NCBI RefSeq assembly: GCF_900103935.1
Contig: NZ_FNIC01000001.1
Coordinates: 102,306 to 166,305 of the forward strand
Origin: Nocardioides szechwanensis
GTDB lineage: Bacteria; Actinomycetota; Actinomycetes; Propionibacteriales; Nocardioidaceae
Direction of reading: 5' to 3'
Length of the DNA stretch: 64,000 nucleotides
This document shows, piece after piece, positions 1-9,005 of the stretch; position 1 is the stretch's first letter, and every line of letters starts with the position of its first letter. The notes under the pieces were generated by a model. The model was not told the origin of the DNA. It was given only the letters and a program-made list of their open reading frames with translations, and did not search any database. The position numbers were made by a program, and so were the translations under genes.

Positions 1-78
1 GCCAAGAAGGCGGCTCCCGCCAAGAAGGCGGCACCGGCCAAGAAGGCCCCCGCCAAGAAGGCAGCCAAGAAGTCCTGA
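1..78 (+). CDS. hupB: HU-type DNA-binding protein, C-terminal tail only
   Basis: The window opens inside a reading frame that encodes a run of AKKA/APAKK repeats and ends KKS-stop at 76-78. Only the last 25 residues are present. A Lys/Ala/Pro repeat tail of this kind is typical of the extended C-terminus of actinobacterial HU (HupB/HupS), a nucleoid protein that binds and compacts DNA. The DNA-binding core lies upstream of the window, so the call rests on the tail alone. A histone-H1-like or other Lys-rich protein cannot be excluded. A strong hairpin follows 12 bases after the stop. Confidence 0.7.
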   Translation, partial: AKKAAPAKKAAPAKKAPAKKAAKKS

Positions 79-90
79 CGCACCACTGAC

Positions 91-120
91 GGGCCGTCCT
101 CCGATCGCGGAGGGCGGCCC
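91..120 (+). terminator. Rho-independent terminator after hupB
   Basis: A 13-bp stem (GGGCCGTCCTCCG / CGGAGGGCGGCCC, one G-T pair) with a 4-base ATCG loop, followed by GTCGTCATTT. It sits between the hupB stop and the converging end of cofC and may serve both strands. The U-tract is weak, as is usual in high-GC actinobacteria. Confidence 0.8.
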
Positions 121-129
121 GTCGTCATT

Positions 130-759
130 TCACGTCAGGTCGAGGTCCGGGACCAGGGCCGACGTCTCGGCGCCGACGCCGAGCGCCACGGCCGCGCGCA
201 GGTCGGTGAGGTCGTCGACGTCACGGCGCAGCGACGGCAGGTCGGTGCCCAGCTCCAGGGCTCCCGCCGCCAGGTGCGCCTCGCGTGAGTGGGTACCGAA
301 GTGCGGGTCGAACTCGTCGTACGGCGCGGTGTAGAGCGTGGTGCCCACCCCCTCGGCGTCGGCGACGAACGACGGACCGCCGGGCACCAGGGACTCCAGG
401 GCTGCCGTGAGCTCCGCCGAGCGGAGGGCAGGGAGGTCCGCGCACAGGGCGACCGGCGTGAGCTCCGGCCAGCGCCGCCTGGCCTCCGCCACGGCCTGGC
501 GCAGCGCCGCGTTGAGGTCGTTGGTGTCACCGTCGGGGATGGTGGCGCAGCCGAGGGCGCCGAGCTCGCTGGAGAACGCGGCATCGTCGGTGGCCACGAG
601 CACCGCCACCACGTGGTCGGCAGCCAGGCAGGCCGCGACGGTGTCGAGCGCGAACGCCCGGGCCAGCCCGCGTCGCTGGACGTGGTCGAGACCGACGATG
701 CGCGACTTGCCGAGTGCCGGCGGCTTCACGGGCACGACGACGACGTACGGCGGGACCAC
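130..759 (-). CDS. cofC: 2-phospho-L-lactate / phosphoenolpyruvate guanylyltransferase (F420 biosynthesis)
   Basis: 209 aa. CofC (FbiD in mycobacteria) joins GTP to phospholactate or PEP to make the activated side chain of coenzyme F420. The N-terminus PVKPPALGKSR matches the family's nucleotide-binding start (VPVKxxxxAKSRL). DGDTNDLNAAL, the DLPAL metal/nucleotide motif, a GVGTT segment and FGTHSREAH (family FGxxSxxxH) follow in the expected order. The length matches the family. It is divergent from the plsC gene across 73 bases, a neighbourhood common in Actinobacteria. The substrate (phospholactate or PEP) cannot be told from sequence. It implies that this organism makes F420. Confidence 0.85.
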   Translation of the reverse strand: MVPPYVVVVPVKPPALGKSRIVGLDHVQRRGLARAFALDTVAACLAADHVVAVLVATDDAAFSSELGALGCATIPDGDTNDLNAALRQAVAEARRRWPELTPVALCADLPALRSAELTAALESLVPGGPSFVADAEGVGTTLYTAPYDEFDPHFGTHSREAHLAAGALELGTDLPSLRRDVDDLTDLRAAVALGVGAETSALVPDLDLT

Positions 760-832
760 GCGCTGATCCTGTCAGGCGACTCGTCGTGCCGACACGTGGC
801 GGTCGTCACTCCGGCGAGTAGCGTGCTCTCCC

Positions 833-1612
833 GTGACGTTGCGAGAGCGCAAGCTGCAGGAGAAGCGGGGCTGGGCCTTCAGCCTCGGTGTCGCCATCGT
901 GAAGCCGACCCTGCTCGCCACGACCACCCACGAATGGCTCGACACCCACAAGCTGCCCGAGAGCGGTGGCTACGTGGTGGTCCTCAACCACGTCTCACAC
1001 CTCGACCCGCTCACGGCCGCGCACCTGCTCTACGACCACGGCCGGATCCCGCGCTACCTCGCGAAGTCCGGCCTCTTCAAGAACCGGTGGCTGGGCGGGT
1101 TCCTGCGGTCCGCCGGCCAGATCCCCGTCGAGCGCATGAGCAAGAACGCCGTGGGTGCCTTCGCGGCCGCGGTGACCGCCGTACGCGAGGGCAAGGTCGT
1201 GGTCGTCTACCCCGAGGGGACGCTGACCCGCGACCGTGACCTGTGGCCGATGGCGGGCAAGTCGGGTGCGGCAAGGATCGCGCTCGAGACCGGCTGCCCG
1301 GTGATCCCGGTCGGACAGTGGGGCGCCCACCAGATCCTCTATCCCTACGCGAAGAAGCCCGACCTGTTCCCGCGCAAGCGGATCCGGATGAGGGTCGGCG
1401 ACCCCGTCGAGCTGGGTGACCTCTCCGCCCAGCCGCTCGGCCCCCAGGTCATCTCGCAGGCGACCGACCGGATCATGGCGGCCCTGACCGGGTTGGTCGA
1501 GGACCTCCGCGGCGAGAAGGCCCCCGCAGTCCGCTACGACATGCGCCAGCACGGCGACCCGTTGACCGGCAACCCCCGCAGCACCAGACGCAACAAGAAG
1601 GACGAAGCGTGA
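833..1612 (+). CDS. plsC: 1-acylglycerol-3-phosphate O-acyltransferase (PlsC family)
   Basis: 259 aa. PlsC-type acyltransferases put the second acyl chain on lysophosphatidic acid to make phosphatidic acid at the membrane. The catalytic HX4D motif is visible (H53-VSHL-D58 in NHVSHLD), followed by GQIPVER (about 96-101) and VYPEGT (about 125-130), all standard family blocks. The GTG start at 833 is preceded by a -10-like TAGCGT (819-824) only eight bases upstream and by no clear Shine-Dalgarno, suggesting a leaderless mRNA. Its stop overlaps the gpsA start by four bases (GTGA), so the two are translationally coupled. This pairing links two steps of glycerolipid synthesis. The exact acyl acceptor is inferred from the family. 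Confidence 0.85.
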   Translation: MTLRERKLQEKRGWAFSLGVAIVKPTLLATTTHEWLDTHKLPESGGYVVVLNHVSHLDPLTAAHLLYDHGRIPRYLAKSGLFKNRWLGGFLRSAGQIPVERMSKNAVGAFAAAVTAVREGKVVVVYPEGTLTRDRDLWPMAGKSGAARIALETGCPVIPVGQWGAHQILYPYAKKPDLFPRKRIRMRVGDPVELGDLSAQPLGPQVISQATDRIMAALTGLVEDLRGEKAPAVRYDMRQHGDPLTGNPRSTRRNKKDEA

Positions 1613-2613
1613 GCAAGAAGGTCGCGATCCTCGGTGCCGGTTCCTGGGGCACTGCGTTCTCCATCGTCCTGGCCGACGGTGGCAACGACGTCACCATCTG
1701 GGGCCGCCGGGAGGAGGTCTGTGCGGCGATCAACGACCAGCACGAGAACGTCGACTACCTGCCCGGCATCGAGCTGCCGCCGGCGGTCTCGGCCACCCAC
1801 GACCATGAGAAGGCCCTCGCGGGCGCCGACGTCGTGGTGCTCGCCGTACCGTCCCAGTCGCTGCGCGAGAACCTCACCGAGTGGGCGCCGTACGTCGGCA
1901 AGGACGCGGTCATGGTCTCGCTGATGAAGGGCGTCGAGCTCGGCACGCTGGACCGGATGAGCGAGGTCATCGCCGAGGTGACCGGCGCCGGCCCCGAGCG
2001 GATCGCGGTCATCAGCGGACCCAACCTGGCCAAGGAGATCGCCCGCCGGGAGCCGGCCGCCTCCGTGGTCGCGTGTGCCGACGTGGACGTCGCGCAGATG
2101 CTGCAGCGGCGCGTCCACTCACCGGCGTTCCGGCCCTACACGAGCGTCGACGTGCTCGGCTGCGAGCTCGGCGGCGCCTACAAGAACGTCGTCGCGCTGT
2201 CGGTCGGCATGGCCGTGGGCCTGGGCTTCGGCGACAACACCACCGCGTCGGTGATCACCCGCGGGCTCGCCGAGACCGCCCGGCTGGCGATGAAGCTCGG
2301 CGCCAACCCGCTCACGCTGATGGGCCTGGCCGGACTGGGCGACCTTGTCGCCACCTGCTCCTCGCCGCTGTCGCGCAACCGGACGTTCGGCGAGAAGCTC
2401 GGCAAGGGGATGACCACCGACGAGGTCGTCGCCTCCACCCGTCAGGTCGCCGAGGGCGCCAAGTCCTGCTCGTCGCTGCTGGCCCTGGCCACCCAGTCCG
2501 GGGTCGACGCCCCGATCGCCCACCACGTCGACGCCGTCGTCGCCGGCACCATGACCGCCAAGGACATGATGGACGCCTTCATCGCCCGCGACACGAAGGC
2601 GGAGACTGACTAG
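1609..2613 (+). CDS. gpsA: NAD(P)H-dependent glycerol-3-phosphate dehydrogenase
   Basis: 334 aa, the normal length. GpsA reduces dihydroxyacetone phosphate to sn-glycerol 3-phosphate, the backbone for phospholipids. The N-terminal Rossmann motif GAGSWG is at about residues 9-14. The catalytic lysine is in GGAYKN (K192). The C-terminal helical domain contains GLGDLVATC and SRNRTFG, which are family signatures. The GTG start overlaps the plsC stop by four bases. It ends 52 bases before the stop of the convergent metB-like gene, with a double-hairpin repeat (2625-2673) between them. Confidence 0.95.
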   Translation: MSKKVAILGAGSWGTAFSIVLADGGNDVTIWGRREEVCAAINDQHENVDYLPGIELPPAVSATHDHEKALAGADVVVLAVPSQSLRENLTEWAPYVGKDAVMVSLMKGVELGTLDRMSEVIAEVTGAGPERIAVISGPNLAKEIARREPAASVVACADVDVAQMLQRRVHSPAFRPYTSVDVLGCELGGAYKNVVALSVGMAVGLGFGDNTTASVITRGLAETARLAMKLGANPLTLMGLAGLGDLVATCSSPLSRNRTFGEKLGKGMTTDEVVASTRQVAEGAKSCSSLLALATQSGVDAPIAHHVDAVVAGTMTAKDMMDAFIARDTKAETD

Positions 2614-2624
2614 AAGTCAGGACA

Positions 2625-2665
2625 GGAAGTACGAGCGCAGCGAGTACTCCAATGGAATGACGAAG

Positions 2666-2673
<8 letters not shown>
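2625..2673. repeat. Double-hairpin repeat, copy 1 (gpsA / metB-like convergent end)
   Basis: About 49 bases forming two adjacent hairpins: AGTAC (2628-2632) with GTACT (2644-2648), then a perfect 9-bp stem TGGAATGAC (2653-2661) / GTCATTCCA (2665-2673) with loop GAA. The second stem contains the stop codon of the minus-strand metB-like gene (2666-2668). It is closely related to the element at 4918-4967. It may act as a bidirectional terminator. Confidence 0.8.
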
Positions 2674-3745
<1,072 letters not shown>

Positions 3746-3776
3746 GAGGGAAAGCCTAGGTCGTAGGGTCGTCGCG

Positions 3777-4907
3777 ATGAATGCCCCCACCGGCGAGACC
3801 CGCAAGCCCCGCGTCGCCGTCGTCTTCGGCGGTCGCTCCAGCGAGCACGCCATCTCGTGCGTGACCGCCGGGAGCGTGCTCCAGGCGATCGACCGGGACC
3901 GCTACGACGTCGTACCGATCGGCATCGCCCCCGACGGCCGCTGGGTGCTCGAGAGCGGCGACCCGGACCGGCTGCGCATCGAGGGACCCGACCACCTGCC
4001 CAGCGTCGACGGCGACCGCGCCTCGGTGGCGCTGTCGCAGCAGACGGGGAGCACGGACCTGATCGTCTCCGAGCCGTCCAGCCCACCGCGCACCCTGGGC
4101 GAGGTCGACGTGGTCTTCCCGTTGCTGCACGGGCCTTGGGGCGAGGACGGCACCATCCAGGGGATGTTCGAGATGGCCGGCGTGCGCTACGTCGGCGCCG
4201 GGGTGCTGGCCTCCGCGGTCAGCATGGACAAGGCCTACATGAAGATCGTGCTGTCGGCCTCCGGCCTGCCGGTGATGCCGAGCGTCACCGTCACCCGCCG
4301 CGAGTGGGCCGCCGACGCCCAGGCGTGCCGCGAGCGGGCAGCCGCGCTCGGCTACCCGCTGTTCGTCAAGCCGGCCCGGGGCGGCTCCAGCATCGGCATC
4401 TCCAAGGCCCACGACGCCTCCGAGCTCGACGCCTGCATCGAGGAGGCGCACCTCCACGACAGCAAGGCGCTGGTCGAGATCTCGGCCGAGGGCGCGCGTG
4501 AGGTCGAGTGCGGCGTCCTCCAGGCCCTCGACGGCACCCCCGAGACCAGCCAGCCCGCGGAGCTGAGGGTCGGGGGCGACCACGAGTTCTACGACTTCGC
4601 CGCGAAGTACCTCCCCGGCGAGCACACCGAGATCGACATCCCGGCCGACCTGCCGCCCGGCGTCGCCGACCAGCTGCGCTCGCTCGCCGCCCGCGCGTTC
4701 GAGGCCGTGGGCTGCGAGGGTCTGGCCCGCGTGGACTTCTTCGTGATGCCCGACCAGTCGCTGGTGGTCAACGAGATCAACACGATGCCCGGCTTCACCC
4801 CGACCTCGATGTTCCCGAAGATGTGGGCCGCCTCGGGAGTGGACTACCCGGCGCTGGTCGACCGGCTGATCCGCCTCGCGCTCGCGCGCGACACCGGTCT
4901 TCGGTGA
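3777..4907 (+). CDS. ddl: D-alanine--D-alanine ligase
   Basis: 376 aa. Ddl makes D-Ala-D-Ala from two D-alanines using ATP, for the peptidoglycan stem peptide. VVFGGRSSEH at the N-terminus, HGPWGEDGTIQG in the middle, the ATP-grasp segment FVKPARGGSSIGI and the C-terminal metal/substrate motif NEINTMPGF are all diagnostic. The ATG at 3777 is preceded by a -10-like TAGGGT (3764-3769) seven bases upstream, consistent with leaderless transcription. It is divergent from the metB-like gene and converges on the DUF3515 gene through a copy of the double-hairpin repeat. Confidence 0.95.
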   Translation: MNAPTGETRKPRVAVVFGGRSSEHAISCVTAGSVLQAIDRDRYDVVPIGIAPDGRWVLESGDPDRLRIEGPDHLPSVDGDRASVALSQQTGSTDLIVSEPSSPPRTLGEVDVVFPLLHGPWGEDGTIQGMFEMAGVRYVGAGVLASAVSMDKAYMKIVLSASGLPVMPSVTVTRREWAADAQACRERAAALGYPLFVKPARGGSSIGISKAHDASELDACIEEAHLHDSKALVEISAEGAREVECGVLQALDGTPETSQPAELRVGGDHEFYDFAAKYLPGEHTEIDIPADLPPGVADQLRSLAARAFEAVGCEGLARVDFFVMPDQSLVVNEINTMPGFTPTSMFPKMWAASGVDYPALVDRLIRLALARDTGLR

Positions 4908-4917
4908 ACGTTGGCCC

Positions 4918-4967
4918 GGGAGTACCAGCGAAGCAAGTACTCCCAATGGAGCGACGAAGTCGCTCCA
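4918..4967. repeat. Double-hairpin repeat, copy 2 (ddl / DUF3515 convergent end)
   Basis: Fifty bases: a perfect 8-bp stem GGGAGTAC (4918-4925) / GTACTCCC (4937-4944), AA, then a perfect 9-bp stem TGGAGCGAC (4947-4955) / GTCGCTCCA (4959-4967) with loop GAA. It is the same design as 2625-2673. Relative to copy 1, two base pairs in the second stem change on both sides (AT to GC and TA to CG), so pairing is kept. It ends three bases before the DUF3515 stop. Confidence 0.85.
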
Positions 4968-4970
4968 CCG

Positions 4971-5453
4971 TCAGTGGCAGGCCCGGACCTCGTCGAGCTC
5001 TGCCGTGACCACCTCGGCGAGCTGGGCGAGTGCCGCGGCGACACCGTCGGGCCGGTAGTCGGCGGGCACCTCCAGCTGGACCAGCGGGCTGTGGCTCATC
5101 GCCCACAGCGTGGCGTCCTCGTCCTGCTGCTCCACCTTCAGCTGGTCCGGGGGAGAGAACCAGCCGACGCCCAGCACCTCGTCGCAGGCTGAGAACTCGT
5201 CGAACTCCTCGGGCTCCTCCGCGCCACAGGTGAGCACGATCGCCGGGTCGCCCCAGGCCGCACCCAGGGCGTCGTCCGGCTCAACCTCACCGCGCTCGAG
5301 GTCGTCGAGCGAGTCCGGGAGAGCGTCGACGAGGGCCTGGCAGGCGGCCCGCTCGTCGGCGTCGAGTCCGACCGAGTCGATCTCCGGCGCCCCGCCGCAC
5401 GCGGTGAGTGCCACCGCCAGGCAGGCAGCCAGGACCGGAAGACCGACCGACAT
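4971..5453 (-). CDS. DUF3515-type lipoprotein
   Basis: 160 aa. The N-terminus has a hydrophobic stretch ending in a lipobox (L-T-A-C, Cys19) followed by GGAPEID, so it is likely a lipid-anchored extracytoplasmic protein. Position between ddl, an AsnC-type gene and thiL matches the actinobacterial DUF3515 family, whose function I do not know. Four cysteines after the lipobox (ACQAL, LTCGAE, SACDE, RACH) could form disulfides. The ATG at 5453 has no clear Shine-Dalgarno and lies five bases from a GC-rich hairpin (5459-5483), so the true start may be further in, or the mRNA may be leaderless. Confidence 0.75.
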   Translation of the reverse strand: MSVGLPVLAACLAVALTACGGAPEIDSVGLDADERAACQALVDALPDSLDDLERGEVEPDDALGAAWGDPAIVLTCGAEEPEEFDEFSACDEVLGVGWFSPPDQLKVEQQDEDATLWAMSHSPLVQLEVPADYRPDGVAAALAQLAEVVTAELDEVRACH

Positions 5454-5458
5454 GGCGA

Positions 5459-5483
5459 CGCCCCGGACACGAGGTCCGGGGCG
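5459..5483 (-). terminator. Hairpin between the RAM-domain gene and DUF3515
   Basis: A 10-bp perfect stem CGCCCCGGAC (5459-5468) / GTCCGGGGCG (5474-5483) with a five-base loop. It lies 28 bases after the stop of the minus-strand regulator gene and directly before the DUF3515 start. Without a U-run it may be a terminator or may hide the start of the next gene. Confidence 0.5.
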
Positions 5484-5511
5484 CCGAAGATCTGTGCTCA
5501 GTGTCGTGACC

Positions 5512-5748
5512 TCAGATGTGGACGACCGGGCAGGTGAGGGTGCGGGTGATCCCGTCGAGGGTCTGCACCTTCGCGACCACGAGCTTGCCCAGCTCGTCGA
5601 CGTTGCGCGCCTCGGCGCGGACGATCACGTCGTACGGCCCGGTCACGTCCTCCGCGAGCGTGACGCCCTTGACTGCCGCGATGGCCTTGGCGACCTCTGC
5701 GGCCTTGCCGACGTCGGTCTGGATCAGGATGTACGCCTGGACGACCAT
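5512..5748 (-). CDS. Stand-alone Lrp/AsnC ligand-binding (RAM) domain protein
   Basis: 78 aa. The sequence AYILIQTD...GPYDVIVRAEA...LDGITRTLTCPVV is the alpha/beta effector-binding RAM domain of Lrp/AsnC regulators, here with no helix-turn-helix. Such single-domain proteins form ring-like oligomers and bind amino acids or act as partners of full-length regulators. This general property is known, but the ligand here is not. The ATG at 5748 has a good GGAG-type ribosome site. It is adjacent to DUF3515 and divergent from thiL, an arrangement common in Actinobacteria. Confidence 0.85.
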   Translation of the reverse strand: MVVQAYILIQTDVGKAAEVAKAIAAVKGVTLAEDVTGPYDVIVRAEARNVDELGKLVVAKVQTLDGITRTLTCPVVHI

Positions 5749-5865
5749 GCGGGTGACTCCCTCAATCTCGGTGCGACGCTGTAACAGTGGTGTGACGGTC
5801 AACCTATCGTGACCTCGCTGAGTGTCCATAGCCGCATGGATCCCAGCATCTGCTGTTATTCGTGC

Positions 5866-6819
5866 ATGACCTTCCCGCCCGAGGCGACCCTGGCCGACGC
5901 CGGAGAGTTCGGCCTGATCTCCGAGCTCGTGGGGCTCTTCCCGCAGGGGGAGCACGTGCTGATCGGCCCCGGCGACGACGCCGCCGTGCTGCGCGTGCGC
6001 ACCGGTCACGTGGTCGTCTCGACCGACCTGATGGTCGAGGGGCGTCACTTCCGCCGCGACTGGGCCTCGGCCGAGGACGTCGGCCACCGTGCCGCGGCGC
6101 AGAACCTCTCCGACCTCAACGCGATGGGTGGGCGGGCACACTCGCTCACCGTCGGGCTCGCCGCACCGGCCGACCTGCCGGCGCGCTGGGCGCTGGAGTT
6201 CGCCGCCGGCTTCGCCGCTGAGTGCGCGCTCGTGGGCGCGAGCGTGGTCGGGGGCGACGTCACCCGTGCCGACGAGGTCGTCATCGCCGTGACGGTGATC
6301 GGCGCTTGCCTCCAGGCGCCCGTCGTACGAAGCGGGGCCGAGGCGGGCGACGTGCTCGCCCTCACCGGGCGTCAGGGTTGGGCCGCCGGGGGACTGGCGG
6401 TGCTCGGCCGCGGCTTCCGCTCCCCGCGGGTGCTGGTGGAGGCCTACCGCCGTCCCGAGCCGCCGTACGACGCCGGTCCGATCGCCGCGGCCGCCGGCGC
6501 CACCTCGATGATCGACGTCTCCGACGGGCTGCTGGGCGACGCCGCCCACCTCGCCGAGGCGTCCGGCGTCGCCATCGACGTCCACCGGGCAGCGTTCGAG
6601 ATCCCCGAGCCGCTGGTGGCGGTCGGTGCGGCCACCGGCGCCGACCCCCTCAGCTTCATCCTCGGCGGCGGCGACGACCACGCGCTGCTGGCGACCTTCC
6701 CCGACGTCGCCTCCGTCCCCGACGGCTGGTCAGTCATCGGTGACGTCCTCGAGGGCGCCCCCGGCGTCACCGTCGACGGTGGTCCCTACGACGGCCCGAC
6801 CGGTTGGACCCACTTCTAG
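5866..6819 (+). CDS. thiL: Thiamine-monophosphate kinase
   Basis: 317 aa. ThiL phosphorylates thiamine monophosphate to the active cofactor thiamine diphosphate. EFGLI near the N-terminus, GPGDDAAVL, STDLMVEGRHF, AAAQNLSDLNAMGG and the later IDVSDGLLGDA and LGGGDDHALL are the metal and nucleotide motifs of the AIR-synthase/ThiL fold. I chose ATG 5866 because it gives the normal family length. In-frame starts at 5809 and 5836 would add 10-19 non-conserved residues. A TGTTAT hexamer six bases upstream suggests a leaderless promoter. Confidence 0.9.
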   Translation: MTFPPEATLADAGEFGLISELVGLFPQGEHVLIGPGDDAAVLRVRTGHVVVSTDLMVEGRHFRRDWASAEDVGHRAAAQNLSDLNAMGGRAHSLTVGLAAPADLPARWALEFAAGFAAECALVGASVVGGDVTRADEVVIAVTVIGACLQAPVVRSGAEAGDVLALTGRQGWAAGGLAVLGRGFRSPRVLVEAYRRPEPPYDAGPIAAAAGATSMIDVSDGLLGDAAHLAEASGVAIDVHRAAFEIPEPLVAVGAATGADPLSFILGGGDDHALLATFPDVASVPDGWSVIGDVLEGAPGVTVDGGPYDGPTGWTHF

Positions 6820-6829
6820 GGACTGTGTA

Positions 6830-6904
6830 GACGCCGAGTCGGCGCTTACGTCGTGCACAAGCGCCGACTCGGCGTCGTACAGCAGTGCACAAGCGCCGAC
6901 TCGG
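6830..6904. repeat. Inverted repeat plus direct repeat between thiL and rpmB
   Basis: A perfect 18-bp inverted repeat (6830-6847 and 6859-6876, core CGCCGAGTCGGCGC) has an 11-base spacer. The right arm with its leading GTGCAC recurs as a direct copy: GTGCACAAGCGCCGACTCGG is at 6853-6872 and again, identically, at 6885-6904, 32 bases on. It lies between convergent genes, beside but separate from the rpmB terminator. I do not recognise it. Confidence 0.8.
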
Positions 6905-6915
6905 TGAAATGACGA

Positions 6916-6944
6916 ACGGCCGCCACCCGAGGGGTGGCGGCCGT
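6916..6944 (-). terminator. Terminator of rpmB
   Basis: A perfect 13-bp stem (ACGGCCGCCACCC / GGGTGGCGGCCGT) with loop GAG, placed 23 bases past the rpmB stop on the minus strand. A short T-containing stretch follows (TCGTCATTTC). Confidence 0.85.
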
Positions 6945-6967
6945 CAGCGACGAGGTCAGTGCGCGGT

Positions 6968-7153
6968 CTAACGGGAGACCTTGCCGGCCTTGAGACAGCC
7001 GGTGCACACGTTGAGGCGCTTGGGGGTGCCGTTGACGGTGGCACGCACCCGTTGGATGTTGGGGTCGAAGCGGCGCTTCGTGATCTTGCGCGACCACGGC
7101 CGGTTGTTGCCGAAGCCAGGCTTCTTGGCGCAGATGTCACAGACGGCAGCCAC
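6968..7153 (-). CDS. rpmB: 50S ribosomal protein bL28
   Basis: 61 aa. It starts VAAVCDICAKKPGFGN and ends CTGCLKAGKV. Two CxxC pairs (C5/C8 and C50/C53) make this the zinc-binding C+ form of L28; many actinobacteria also carry a zinc-free paralogue induced under zinc limitation. GTG 7153 is chosen over an upstream in-frame start because AGGAG sits nine bases before it and the family begins here. It is transcribed alone, away from the DAK2 gene, and ends at a strong hairpin. Confidence 0.95.
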   Translation of the reverse strand: MAAVCDICAKKPGFGNNRPWSRKITKRRFDPNIQRVRATVNGTPKRLNVCTGCLKAGKVSR

Positions 7154-7214
7154 GGTGTTTGACTCCTGATATCGAGGTGAGGAATGGAGGGCCCGACGGG
7201 CGGGCAACCGCACA

Positions 7215-7243
7215 AGAGTATCCGAACCACGTGCCACTTAAAA
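7215..7243 (-). promoter_or_regulatory. Possible rpmB promoter
   Basis: Read on the minus strand, TTTTAA (7238-7243) and TACTCT (7215-7220) are separated by 17 bases, and the start codon is 61 bases downstream. The T-rich -35 stands out in this GC-rich region. This is a motif match only. Confidence 0.4.
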
Positions 7244-7316
7244 ATCGTGCGGGCCACTACTGTGTGGGCTTCCGCATCGATCCCACCCGGCTACCCGCGA
7301 CGACCCTAGGCAGGCG

Positions 7317-8990
7317 ATGGAAGAGACACCGCGCAGCGGCACCATCCAGCTCGCGGTCGTGCTCCGTTTCGTCGACATCGCCACCGACGCTCTCGCCGAG
7401 GCGCGCGAGGAGATCGACGCCCTCAACGTCTATCCCGTGCCCGACGGCGACACCGGCACCAACATGTACCTCACGGTCTCGGCCGCCCGCGACGCGATCC
7501 GTGAGCTGACCGGCGCCCGCCCCGAGGTCGACCGCGACGAGGCCCTGGCGGTGTTCAGCCGTGGTGCGCTCCTCGGAGCGCGCGGCAACTCCGGGGTGAT
7601 CCTCAGCGAGATGCTCGGCGCGATCGCCCGCCGGATCGTGACCGCGCCTCCCGACGAGCGCAACGCGCAGACCATGGCCGACGCCCTGCACCGCGCCACC
7701 GAGGCCAGCTACGCCGCGGTCGGCCGGCCGGTCGAGGGCACGATGCTCACGGTCGCCCGCGCCGCGTCCCAGGCCGCCGTCGCCCTCGCCCAGGACCCCG
7801 CCGCGCGGGCCCGCGACGTGTTCACGAGCGCCGCCCAGGCGGCCCGCGAGGCGCTGGCACGTACGCCGGAGCAGCTCCAGGTGCTCAAGGACGCCGGGGT
7901 CGTCGATGCCGGCGGTCGCGGGCTCAGCGTGATCCTCGACGCCGCCGAGACCGTGCTGACCGGGCGCCGCCCGGTCCCGGTGAAGACCCCGATCGGCCAG
8001 CACCACATCCCGATCCCGCACACCGCTGCCACCACTCCGGAGGGCGACCTCACGCCGGACGGACCGGCGTACGAGGTGATGTACCTCCTCGACGCCACCG
8101 ACGACGCGATGCCCCGGCTGCGCCAGACGCTCGACGGGCTGGGCGACTCGCTCGTGGTCGTGGGCGGCGACGGGCTCTGGAACGTCCACGTCCACGTCGA
8201 CGACGTGGGCGCTGCAATCGAGGCCGGCATCGAGGCCGGGCGGCCCCACCGCGTGCGGGTCACGCACTTCGCCGAGCAGATCGCGGCCGTCCGCCAGCAC
8301 GAGAGCGACGCGCGCGACGGACGCCGGATTGTTGCCGTCGCGGCCGGCCCGGGGCTCAGCGCGCTGTTCGCACAGGCGGGTGCCGTGGTCGTCGAGGGCG
8401 GGCCGGGACGCCGCCCGTCCACCGGCCAGATCCTCGAGGCGATCACCGGGTGCGGTGCCCGCGAGGTCGTGGTGCTGCCCAACGACGGCGACTCCGTGCG
8501 GGTCGCCCAGATCGCGGGCCAGATGGTCGAGAACGACCCGGCGCTCGGTGGCCACGTGCGGGTCGCGGTGATACCCACCCAGGCGCAGGTTCAGGGCCTG
8601 GCGGCGCTGGCCGTGCACGAGCCGGGACGCACGTTCGAGCAGGACGTCTTGGAGATGACCGCCACGTCGCGCCACGCGCGCCACGGAGCGGTCACGATCG
8701 CCGCCCGCCAGGCGATGACCATGGCCGGGCCGTGCGAGCCGGGCGACGTCCTCGGCGTCATCGCCGGCGACTTCGCCGTGGTCGGCTCCGACCTGGCCGA
8801 GGTGTCGTACGGCGTGCTGGCGCGGCTGCTGGCCGGTGGCGGCGAGCTGGTCACGCTGGTCTCCGGCGAGGGCGGCGAGGGCCTGGCCGAGCAGGCGGCG
8901 GCCTGGGTGGACGAGCACCACCCGCATGTCGATGTCGTGGTGTACGACGGTGGGCAGGAGCGCTACCCGCTGCTCCTGTCCGTCGAGTGA
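7317..8990 (+). CDS. DAK2/DhaL-domain protein (FakA-like fatty-acid kinase family)
   Basis: 557 aa. The N-terminal DAK2 (DhaL) domain has the magnesium/ATP motif NVYPVPDGDTGTNM (residues 37-50; D43, D45) and GARGNSGVI, with a later GVVDAGGRGL. The C-terminal half (ending YPLLLSVE) matches the family's DegV/kinase C-terminal region. In Firmicutes FakA phosphorylates fatty acids bound to a FakB partner; whether this protein does the same is inference. No FakB/DegV gene is seen nearby. The gene sits 15 bases before recG, a conserved actinobacterial pair. Confidence 0.8.
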   Translation: MEETPRSGTIQLAVVLRFVDIATDALAEAREEIDALNVYPVPDGDTGTNMYLTVSAARDAIRELTGARPEVDRDEALAVFSRGALLGARGNSGVILSEMLGAIARRIVTAPPDERNAQTMADALHRATEASYAAVGRPVEGTMLTVARAASQAAVALAQDPAARARDVFTSAAQAAREALARTPEQLQVLKDAGVVDAGGRGLSVILDAAETVLTGRRPVPVKTPIGQHHIPIPHTAATTPEGDLTPDGPAYEVMYLLDATDDAMPRLRQTLDGLGDSLVVVGGDGLWNVHVHVDDVGAAIEAGIEAGRPHRVRVTHFAEQIAAVRQHESDARDGRRIVAVAAGPGLSALFAQAGAVVVEGGPGRRPSTGQILEAITGCGAREVVVLPNDGDSVRVAQIAGQMVENDPALGGHVRVAVIPTQAQVQGLAALAVHEPGRTFEQDVLEMTATSRHARHGAVTIAARQAMTMAGPCEPGDVLGVIAGDFAVVGSDLAEVSYGVLARLLAGGGELVTLVSGEGGEGLAEQAAAWVDEHHPHVDVVVYDGGQERYPLLLSVE

Positions 8991-9005
8991 CCCGGAAGGC
9001 GCCAC

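Noticed and set aside
1..78. Short AAGAAGGC-type repeats at the window start
   Set aside because: They encode the Lys/Ala tail of an HU protein and are not a tandem DNA element or CRISPR.
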